Below, in pieces: positions 14,610-20,981 of a stretch of 57,465 nucleotides of DNA. The stretch lies in contig CAYRGC010000008.1 in the NCBI GenBank assembly GCA_964423795.1, forward strand, positions 1-57,465. The letters run 5' to 3'. Source of the DNA: CAYRGC01 sp964423795 (GTDB lineage: Bacteria > Patescibacteriota > Gracilibacteria > Peribacterales > Peribacteraceae). Under the pieces are notes generated by a model. That model was not told the origin of the DNA and ran no database searches. It was given only the letters and a program-made list of their open reading frames with translations. Within the stretch, counting starts at the first letter, position 1, and every line of letters starts with the position of its first letter. The translations under genes and the position numbers were made by a program.

Positions 14610-16394
14610 ATGTCGTCCGACCATTCCTCCCACCCAAAGCTCGGCCAGGCGGCCGCGACCGCGATCTGCGGGAACGACATCCTGAGCTCGGCCCTCTACG
14701 TCTCGGGCATCGCCGCGCTGTTCGCCGGCATCTACGCCCCGCTGATCCTCCTCGGCATCGGCATCGTCCTCTTCCTCTACAAGAAGGTCTATACCGAGGT
14801 GGTGGAAGCGCTCCCGGTGAACGGCGGCGCGTATAACTGCCTGCTCAACGGCACTTCCAAGACCGTGGCGGCCATCGCGGGCGTCATGACGTTCCTGTCG
14901 TACATCGCGACCGCCGTCATCTCGGCGAAGGTCGGCGTGGAGTACCTCGGGAAAGCCGTGGAGAAGGCTTCGGAACACTTCGACCATTTCGTGGAAATGC
15001 CGGTGATGGGCGTGACGGTGGTCGTCCTCTTCCTCTTCGCGCTCCTCGTCATCGCGGGCGTGAAGGATTCCGCCAAGGTCGCGCTCGGCATCTTCGTCAC
15101 GCACGTGCTCACGCTCGCGCTTTTCGTAGGCGTCGGCGCGTACTACTGGCTCAACGGCGGCGCCTCGCACCTCGCGGACAACTGGCAGGCAACGTCCGGC
15201 ATCGTCGCGGGCAACGGCGGCATTCCGATGACCCTCTACCTCGCATTCTCGGCCTCGCTCCTCGGCGTTTCCGGCTTCGAGAGCTCGGCGAACTTCGTGG
15301 AGGAACAGGACAAGGGCGTGTTCCGCAAGACCCTCAGGAACATGCTGCTCGGCGTGACGTTCTTCAACCCCCTCATTTCGCTTGTGACGCTCTACGCGAT
15401 GCCGTACGCCGCGATCACCTCCGCCAAGGACTTCCTTCTCGCGGACGCCGCGCAGGTGATCGGCGGATCATGGCTCCAGTACGTCGTATCCGTGGACGCG
15501 TTCCTCGTGCTCTGCGGCGCCGTGCTCACCGCGTACGTGGGCGTCTCGGGACTCCTGCACCGCATGGCCGCCGACGGCTGCATCCCGCACTGGTTCGCCA
15601 AGGAGAACCGCCGCGGCTCCTTCCCGCGCATCATCCTCACGTTCTTCGTCCTCTGCAGCTCCATCCTGCTCATCACGCAGGGCGATCTGCTTTCGCTGGC
15701 CGGCGTGTACACGATCGCGTTCCTGGGCGTCATGAGCCTGTTCGCGCTCGGGAACCTCATCCTCAAGAGCGAGCGCGAGGAATTGAAGCGCACCTACCGC
15801 GCGCCCATCGCCGCCGTGATCCTGGCGCTCCTCGCCACGATCTTCGGCATGTTCGGCAACATCCGCATCGATCCCGACAACCTCCGCTTCTTCGAGATCT
15901 ACTTCATCCCGTGCCTCTTCCTGGTACTCGGCGTCATCTACCAGGACTACGTGCTCATCGGCGCGCTGCGGGCCACGCGCGCGTTCCCGCCCCTGCACCG
16001 CCTGCTCACGCGGAAGTTCGAATATCTCCGCCAGGGAAAGTTCATCGCCTTCATCCATCACGTCAGCCGCCTGCAGCCGATCCTCGATTACATCAACCGC
16101 AACGAGGTGGGCCGCAACGTCACGCTCGTCCACTGCAACGCCCCGGACGGCGGCAAGGAGGAAGGCTCCCTGGAGGAGATCCGGCAAGCTCTCCCGCATC
16201 TGCACAAGGCGGGCTTCTACCGCAATTTCGGCATCGATCTCGTCTACCGCGACCTTCCCTTCGGCCCCAAGGCCATCACGACCGTGGCCAAGGAGATGAA
16301 AGTGCCGCGCAACCGCGTCTTCATCGGATCCATTCACCACTTCCACGCCTTCGACTACGCCGAGCTCGGCGGCGTGCGCATCATTTTCGGATGA
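14610..16394 (+). CDS. APC-superfamily amino acid permease with cytosolic domain
   Basis: A 594-residue transporter with about 12 membrane segments up to residue 445. The opening LGQAAATAICGNDILSSALY with the following YKKVYTEVVEALPVNGGAYN is the hallmark of APC family permeases. The substrate is probably an amino acid or polyamine. After the last span comes a soluble C-terminal domain (about 475-594: NVTLVHCNAPDG, RVFIGSIHHFHAFDYAEL, VRIIFG) that resembles the antiporter's C-terminal domain. No Shine-Dalgarno precedes the ATG; the upstream bases are a pyrimidine tract. Confidence 0.88.
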   Translation: MSSDHSSHPKLGQAAATAICGNDILSSALYVSGIAALFAGIYAPLILLGIGIVLFLYKKVYTEVVEALPVNGGAYNCLLNGTSKTVAAIAGVMTFLSYIATAVISAKVGVEYLGKAVEKASEHFDHFVEMPVMGVTVVVLFLFALLVIAGVKDSAKVALGIFVTHVLTLALFVGVGAYYWLNGGASHLADNWQATSGIVAGNGGIPMTLYLAFSASLLGVSGFESSANFVEEQDKGVFRKTLRNMLLGVTFFNPLISLVTLYAMPYAAITSAKDFLLADAAQVIGGSWLQYVVSVDAFLVLCGAVLTAYVGVSGLLHRMAADGCIPHWFAKENRRGSFPRIILTFFVLCSSILLITQGDLLSLAGVYTIAFLGVMSLFALGNLILKSEREELKRTYRAPIAAVILALLATIFGMFGNIRIDPDNLRFFEIYFIPCLFLVLGVIYQDYVLIGALRATRAFPPLHRLLTRKFEYLRQGKFIAFIHHVSRLQPILDYINRNEVGRNVTLVHCNAPDGGKEEGSLEEIRQALPHLHKAGFYRNFGIDLVYRDLPFGPKAITTVAKEMKVPRNRVFIGSIHHFHAFDYAELGGVRIIFG

Positions 16395-16409
16395 CCGTTT
16401 CCCCGCGCT

Positions 16410-16451
16410 AAAAAAAGAGCGCCGATCGCCCTCGCGGACGACCGGCGCTCT
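16410..16451 (-). terminator. Terminator of the SIMPL gene
   Basis: On the minus strand AGAGCGCCG pairs with CGGCGCTCT around a 17-base loop and is followed by a T-run (plus A-run 16410-16416). It serves the gene at 16470 and could also end transcripts of the permease. Confidence 0.8.
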
Positions 16452-16469
16452 TCGGTACGAACACCTGGT

Positions 16470-17234
16470 TCAGAGCAGCTCGTAGACGATGCTCACGTTC
16501 ACCGTCACGTCCTGCTCGCCGCTCGGAAGCGGGATCGACTGGGCCGCATCCATGGCGACCGCGCCGCCGACGCCGCGAGCCGCGTAGGGCATCGGGGGCA
16601 TGACGCCGTTGCCGTCCTCGCTGAAGCCGCGGATCTTGCCGAGATGCATGCCGAGCTGCTTGGCGAGCTCCTCCGCCTTGGCCTTGGCCTTCGCGATGGC
16701 CTCGGTACGGGCCTGGGCGCGGAGCGCATCGGGCTCGTCGATCACGAACTGGACGCCGCCCGCCTGGTTGGCGCCGGCGTTCGTCGCGGCGGTCAGCACG
16801 TCGCTGGCCTTGTCGAGATCACGTACCTTCACCTGCAGGCTCTGATTGGCCTGGTACCCGGTGATCGTCTGCTCGCCCGTGGTGTAGTTGTAGACGGGCT
16901 CGAGCGAGACGTACTGGGTCGAGATGTCCTTTTCCTGCACGCCGGCCTTCTTGAGCGCGTCGAGAACGGCGTTCATGTTCTTCGCGAGGAGGTCGTTTGC
17001 CTCCTTGGAGGTGCGCTGCCGACCGGTCTGGACGCCCAGGCTGAGCAGGGCGACGTCCGGGGCGCCGGACACTTTGCCCTCGCCCGAGACGGAGATCGTC
17101 GCGAGATTGGGATCGGCGGAGCGGCCCAATTCGAGATGCTTGCCGCGCAGGAAGAACGCGCCGCCGACGAGGGCGGTGACGAGCATGCCGGCGGAGAGGA
17201 GGAGCGCCGCGCGCTCGACGGGGGTCTTTTCCAT
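16470..17234 (-). CDS. SIMPL domain (DUF541) secreted or membrane protein
   Basis: A 254-residue protein with an N-terminal membrane segment (LLLSAGMLVTALVGGAFFL, residues 11-29) and an extracytoplasmic DUF541/SIMPL domain: ISVSGEGKVSGAPDVALLSL, DISTQYVSLEPVYNY, ARTEAIAKAKAKAEELAKQL and the closing NVSIVYELL. The family is common but of unclear function (periplasmic or surface oligomers). Upstream lies the AAATCCCA inverted-repeat element; downstream is a strong terminator. Confidence 0.9.
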   Translation of the reverse strand: MEKTPVERAALLLSAGMLVTALVGGAFFLRGKHLELGRSADPNLATISVSGEGKVSGAPDVALLSLGVQTGRQRTSKEANDLLAKNMNAVLDALKKAGVQEKDISTQYVSLEPVYNYTTGEQTITGYQANQSLQVKVRDLDKASDVLTAATNAGANQAGGVQFVIDEPDALRAQARTEAIAKAKAKAEELAKQLGMHLGKIRGFSEDGNGVMPPMPYAARGVGGAVAMDAAQSIPLPSGEQDVTVNVSIVYELL

Positions 17235-17304
17235 AGGTGAGGTGGGAAAGAGAGAAGGGAGTTGACGCTGATACTACGGGGATTAAGGGGAATGGTAACA
17301 CAGG

Positions 17305-17400
17305 CAAAATCCCAAAACCCAAGGACCAAATCCCAAAAGCATGACCATGAAACGAACAATGGAATCCTTGGGATTTGGATTTTGATATTTGGGATTTTTC
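17305..17400. repeat. Tandem-arm inverted repeat, AAATCCCA family
   Basis: The left arm (17305-17339) carries repeats of AAATCCCAAA; the right arm (17361-17400) carries the complement, TTTGGGATTT, in several degenerate copies. The spacer is about 20 bases. It occupies most of the gap between sufC and the SIMPL gene, both minus. Confidence 0.85.
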
Positions 17401-17428
17401 TCTGGTGGATCTGAATCCTCAGAACGTG

Positions 17429-18217
17429 CTACTCCTTGATCCCGTACTTTCTGTATCCCTCCTTCTCGAGTTGCCTGGCGAGCTCCGGCCCGCCGCTCTC
17501 CCGGATTTGGCCTGCGACCATCACGTGGACCCTGTCGGGCGTGAGGTGGTCGAGCAGGCGCGCGTAGTGCGTCACGACGAGCGCGGAGAAGCGGGTCTTC
17601 GCGCCCGCGGCATCCGTGCGCATCCTGTTCACGCCCTCGGCCACCACTTGGAGCGCGTCGATGTCGAGCCCCGAGTCCGTCTCGTCGAGGAGCGCGAGCT
17701 TCGGCTCGAGCACGGCGAGCTGCAGCACTTCCGCCTTCTTCTTCTCCCCTCCCGAGAAGCCCTGGTTGAGGGAACGCTCGGAGAACGCGGGATCCATGCG
17801 GAGCTCCGTCATCTTCTCCTCGAGGAGCTTCTTGAACTTGATGGGCGACGCGGTCTTGCGCTCCGGGTCGCGCGCGGCCATCTGCGCGCGGTACGCGGCG
17901 AAGAGGAAGCTCCGGAGGCTCACGCCCGAGATCTCCTTCGGGTACTGGAACGCGAGGAAGAGGCCGAGCAGCGCGCGCTTGTCCGGCGTGAGGGCGAGCA
18001 GGTCCTGGCCGAGGAAGAGGGCGGACCCGCCGAGCACCTCGTACTTGGGGTGGCCCATGAGCGTCGAGACGAGCGTGGACTTCCCGGAGCCGTTCGGCCC
18101 CATGATCGCGTGCACCTCGCCCGCGGGGACATTGAGGCTCACGCCGCGCACGACCTCGGTTCCCTCCACGGCGATGCGGAGATCTTTGATGGAGAGGACG
18201 GGGCTGGAGGCAGTCAT
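17429..18217 (-). CDS. sufC: SufC, FeS assembly ATPase
   Basis: SufC is the ABC-type ATPase that drives SufBCD. The protein of 262 residues has Walker A GPNGSGKST (40-48), the family-specific LNQGFSGGEKKKAEVLQ signature, Walker B ALLDETDSGLD and the H-loop VVTHYARLL. It lacks membrane segments, as expected. The -10 TATTCT ends nine bases before the ATG and lies at the edge of the GGAATACT repeat arm at 18227-18265. The gene is separated from sufB by 8 kb. Confidence 0.97.
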   Translation of the reverse strand: MTASSPVLSIKDLRIAVEGTEVVRGVSLNVPAGEVHAIMGPNGSGKSTLVSTLMGHPKYEVLGGSALFLGQDLLALTPDKRALLGLFLAFQYPKEISGVSLRSFLFAAYRAQMAARDPERKTASPIKFKKLLEEKMTELRMDPAFSERSLNQGFSGGEKKKAEVLQLAVLEPKLALLDETDSGLDIDALQVVAEGVNRMRTDAAGAKTRFSALVVTHYARLLDHLTPDRVHVMVAGQIRESGGPELARQLEKEGYRKYGIKE

Positions 18218-18226
18218 TTCCTCAAA

Positions 18227-18232
18227 AGAATA
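18227..18232 (-). promoter_or_regulatory. -10 element TATTCT of sufC
   Basis: On the minus strand TATTCT ends 9 bases before the sufC ATG and is itself the first unit of a repeat arm. Confidence 0.5.
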
Positions 18233-18265
18233 CTGGAATACTGGGGACTGGAATACTGGGATTCC
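18227..18265. repeat. Octad repeat arm (GGAATACT family), left
   Basis: AGAATACT, GGAATACT and GGGGACTGGAATACT units in tandem, immediately upstream of sufC. Its reverse-complement partner is at 18601-18632; together they flank the small gene 18312-18566. Confidence 0.8.
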
Positions 18266-18299
18266 TCCGCATTTCCCTCAAAAAAGGACATGTTTTCTG

Positions 18300-18305
18300 T
18301 ACACT
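18300..18305 (+). promoter_or_regulatory. -10 element TACACT, leaderless start
   Basis: TACACT ends 6 bases before the ATG at 18312. Confidence 0.6.
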
Positions 18306-18311
18306 ATTGCC

Positions 18312-18566
18312 ATGGAACTTCAATCAGACGACCCGGTCCTCGTCGACACGACGCGATCTCCTGCCAGCGCCGGAGAAGAGGTGACAGCGGAAGACATCGC
18401 TGTGTACGCGGAAGGTCCGACAAATCCCCATTATCTCTCCGTGAAAGAGAAGGTAGAACGTGCCATATCCGGGGATGACGAGATCCGCGAAGCCGTAGAA
18501 CAAACTCGGGAATTCATCGCGGAATTGCCGGAGTTCCCCGAGGCCACACGGGTCAAAGAAGAGTAA
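18312..18566 (+). CDS. Small acidic hypothetical protein between inverted arms
   Basis: An 84-residue acidic protein (MELQSDDPVLVDTTRSPAS, EEVTAEDIAVYAEG), probably partly disordered, then helical. No family recognised. It has its own -10 and is enclosed by two oppositely oriented octad repeat arms (18227-18265 and 18601-18632). It sits between divergent sufC and co-directional ferredoxin. Confidence 0.6.
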   Translation: MELQSDDPVLVDTTRSPASAGEEVTAEDIAVYAEGPTNPHYLSVKEKVERAISGDDEIREAVEQTREFIAELPEFPEATRVKEE

Positions 18567-18600
18567 GAAACCTCTGTACAAGGCTTCCCCAAGCCCTTCC

Positions 18601-18632
18601 CCAGTACTCCAGTATTCCAGTACTCTAGTACT
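18601..18632. repeat. Octad repeat arm (AGTATTCC family), right
   Basis: Four tandem 8-base units of the type TCCAGTAY / TCTAGTAC. The last AGTACT ends seven bases before the ferredoxin ATG at 18639. Confidence 0.85.
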
Positions 18633-18638
18633 CTCGTC

Positions 18639-18923
18639 ATGCCCAAGGTCACGTATATCCTCAACGGCCAAACGAAGGTCATCGAGACCGAACCGGGAAA
18701 ATCGATCCTCCAGATCGCGCTCGATCACGATATCCCCGTGGAGCACGCCTGCGGCGGCAACGGCTTTTGCACGACGTGCCTCTGCAAGGTGAAGGAAGGG
18801 ATGCAGAACCTGAGTCCGCGCAACGACCGCGAGGAGAACATGGGCGTCACCGAAGACCCCGACCGGCTGAGCTGCCAGAGCGTCGTGAACGGGGACGTGA
18901 CGATCGAAGTGACGGAGTATTAA
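18639..18923 (+). CDS. [2Fe-2S] ferredoxin
   Basis: A 94-residue electron carrier. Cys38, Cys44 and Cys47 (ACGGNGFCTTC) with Cys79 (RLSCQS) give the CX5CX2C...C spacing of the adrenodoxin/Isc-type [2Fe-2S] ferredoxins. It probably delivers electrons in cluster assembly or to another oxidoreductase; its closeness to sufC fits the first. The repeat arm runs almost to the ATG, and the stop codon is followed at once by the GTATNNG element. Confidence 0.95.
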   Translation: MPKVTYILNGQTKVIETEPGKSILQIALDHDIPVEHACGGNGFCTTCLCKVKEGMQNLSPRNDREENMGVTEDPDRLSCQSVVNGDVTIEVTEY

Positions 18924-18982
18924 GTATTCTGTATGAGGTATTACGAAAGCGCCTTTATACATACTACTTCATACCTAATACG
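18917..18982. repeat. Tandem-arm inverted repeat, GTATNNG family
   Basis: Left arm 18917-18945 has GTATTAA, GTATTCT, GTATGAG, GTATTAC; right arm 18956-18982 has the complementary TAC..AT words. It spans the whole gap between the convergent ferredoxin and TPR genes and includes the ferredoxin stop codon. A second copy is at 30052-30123. Confidence 0.85.
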
Positions 18983-18984
18983 TT

Positions 18985-19749
18985 TTAAACCTGGGCCAAG
19001 CTCATCAGCTTCTGCTTCACCTCTTCGTCGTACGGCGTCAGTTTGTTGATGCGGCGGTAGGCGTCCTCGGCCTTGGGCGTGTCGCCGAGCTGCAGGTAGC
19101 ACTCCGCGAGGAGGTGGAGGAGCTCGGTATCGCGCGCCAGGCGCATCGTGGCCTTCTCGAGGAGCGGGGCGGCCTCCTGGAAGCGCTGCGCGGCGATGCA
19201 CGCGCGCCCCAGCGCGGCCGAGCGCTCGGGCTCCTGCGGCTCGCGGTTGAGGGCCTCCTGGTACGCCTGGCAGGCCTCGACGTACTTGGCCTGGCGGTAG
19301 TACGCGAGACCGAGGTTGCTCCAGAAGGAGACGTCGTCGCGGTGCTGGAGAAGCTCGCGGTACATGGCTTCGGCCTTGTTCTCGCGGCCCGTCGTGAGAT
19401 ACAAGCGGGCAAGCATCGCCTGCACGTCGTACGCCTGGGGATGCACCGTGAGCGCCTGGATGAAGAGGCGCTCGGCCTCCTCGATCTTCTCCTGCGCCAG
19501 CGCCTTCTCCGCGAGGCGGATGAGGGATCGCATCTGCTGGAGCTCGATCGCCGACGTGCGGGGGCTCTTCATGGGCTTATGGACCGGCGTCTCGTCGATG
19601 AGCACGGCCCCGCGCTGCTCGGCGAACTGGAACCGCTGCTTCACGCTCCGCACGAAACGACGCACCGCGCGGTTCCGCAGGAGGGCCCTGGCTCCGAAGA
19701 GCAGGAAAATCCCGAGGACCGATAGGGTGAGAACGACGACGTAGAGCAT
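18985..19749 (-). CDS. Membrane-anchored TPR protein
   Basis: A 254-residue protein: one N-terminal membrane segment (residues 2-22), a basic linker, then four to five tetratricopeptide repeats from about residue 67 (IRLAEKALAQEKIEEAERLF, FWSNLGLAYYRQAKYVEACQ, ELLHLLAECYLQLGDTPKAE). Such proteins serve as assembly scaffolds; no partner is evident. The short repeats and basic N-terminus suggest a cytoplasmic TPR face. Confidence 0.85.
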   Translation of the reverse strand: MLYVVVLTLSVLGIFLLFGARALLRNRAVRRFVRSVKQRFQFAEQRGAVLIDETPVHKPMKSPRTSAIELQQMRSLIRLAEKALAQEKIEEAERLFIQALTVHPQAYDVQAMLARLYLTTGRENKAEAMYRELLQHRDDVSFWSNLGLAYYRQAKYVEACQAYQEALNREPQEPERSAALGRACIAAQRFQEAAPLLEKATMRLARDTELLHLLAECYLQLGDTPKAEDAYRRINKLTPYDEEVKQKLMSLAQV

Positions 19750-19890
19750 GATTTGCAGACAGAAACGCTACCAGTCCGCCAAAACGCCCGCAAGGGAAAC
19801 CCTGTCCCCGGACGGCACGAAAACCTCCGGATTTTCCCTTCGTGGAGCCGATGTTCCTTGACCTTGCCTACGTGCCACGAATAGGCGCGA

Positions 19891-20853
19891 TTACGCGGAA
19901 AGCTCGAGGGCGAAACGCTGCGCCAGGAGTTGGCCGGAGGTATTGGTCTGCCACCCGTCGATGAGGCGCGAGAGCGGCGCCAATGCCGACGATTCGGCCG
20001 GCAGGAGTTCCCTGAGCGCGAGCGAGAGATGCAGGAGGAGCCGCTCCGCCTCGGCGTCGCGCTTGCTCAGCGGGGCCAGCAGGCGCAGGCGTTCCGACAG
20101 GGACGCGCTCGCCCAGAAGGAGCGCGCGGCGGCGAACGCCGCCTGCTCGACGCGCAAGCTGTCCGGATCGTGCCGCAGCCGCTGCACCACGCCCGGCGCG
20201 CCCTGCGAAAGCCGGAGCAGGAAGGCGGCCTCCTCGTCCTCGAGGCCCTTCACGAGCGGCGCGAGGGATTTTTGGGACAGGCGCGCGAACGTCACCACGC
20301 GCGAACGGGAGACGAGCGTCGGGAGCAACGCGTTTTGGACCTGCGTCGTCAGGATGAACACGACGCCCGGCGGCGGCTCCTCGAGGATTTTGAGCAGCGC
20401 GTTCACCGCCTCGTCCTGCATGCGCTCCACCGAGCGGATGATGCAGCAGCGGTACGTCCCGAGCCCCGTCTCGATGAGGCGGTCTTGGATCGCGCGCACG
20501 TCGTCGATGCCGATGGTATCGGTCTTCGCCTTCGCCTTGCGCCGGTGCTCCTGCGAGACGTTCGTGCTCTTGGCGAGCAGATCGGGATCCTCGGAGACGT
20601 CCTCCATCCAGAGCTGATCGAGCACGAGAAGGTCGGGATGCAGCAGGCGCGCGACCCGGTCGGCGACGGCAAGAGGGTCCTCCCCGCTTCCGCGCGAAAG
20701 GAGCTCCGCGGCGAACCACTTGGCCGCCGTCCTCTTTCCCACGTGCGCGGGTCCGGCGAAGAGATAGGCATGCGCGACGTTCCCCGTGTCCAGATCGCGC
20801 AAAAGCGCTTCGTGCGGCTGCTCGTGGCCGATGAGGGGGAAGGGGGTGGGCAT
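19891..20853 (-). CDS. holB: DNA polymerase III delta'-like clamp loader subunit
   Basis: A 320-residue AAA+ protein. After IGHEQPHEALLRDL come AHAYLFAGPAHVGKRTAAKWF (P-loop with GxxxxGK), the sensor region RCCIIRSVERMQDEAVNALL and LLKILEEPPPGVVFILTT, and SRSRVVTFARLS. This order is diagnostic of clamp-loader delta' / tau subunits; the short length and lack of a C-terminal tau domain favour delta'. I chose the ATG at 20853, since the upstream extension would read through the repeat at 20892-20981. Confidence 0.85.
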   Translation of the reverse strand: MPTPFPLIGHEQPHEALLRDLDTGNVAHAYLFAGPAHVGKRTAAKWFAAELLSRGSGEDPLAVADRVARLLHPDLLVLDQLWMEDVSEDPDLLAKSTNVSQEHRRKAKAKTDTIGIDDVRAIQDRLIETGLGTYRCCIIRSVERMQDEAVNALLKILEEPPPGVVFILTTQVQNALLPTLVSRSRVVTFARLSQKSLAPLVKGLEDEEAAFLLRLSQGAPGVVQRLRHDPDSLRVEQAAFAAARSFWASASLSERLRLLAPLSKRDAEAERLLLHLSLALRELLPAESSALAPLSRLIDGWQTNTSGQLLAQRFALELSA

Positions 20854-20891
20854 GATCGAGTGATGCGTTCCAACGTTTACGCTAGCACGAG

Positions 20892-20981
20892 GGAAGGTGA
20901 AAGGCGTGAAAAAGGTGGAAGAGGTGTCCCCGGATTCCCGTGAGGTACCTTTTTCACCTTTTACACCTTCGTTTACACCTG
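20892..20981. repeat. Tandem-arm inverted repeat, AGGTGNAA family
   Basis: Left arm 20892-20930 (GAAGGTGA, AAGGCGTG, AAAAAGGTG, GAAGAGGTG), short spacer, right arm 20945-20981 with the complement (TTTTTCACC, TTTTACACC, TTCGTTTACACC). It lies between holB and secA, both minus, and the right arm contains the last codons and stop of secA. Confidence 0.85.

Noticed and set aside
18227..18632. Considered as a CRISPR array because of its short repeats
   Set aside because: Units are only 8 bases, contiguous and degenerate, with no spacers and no cas genes nearby; the arms are inverted relative to each other.
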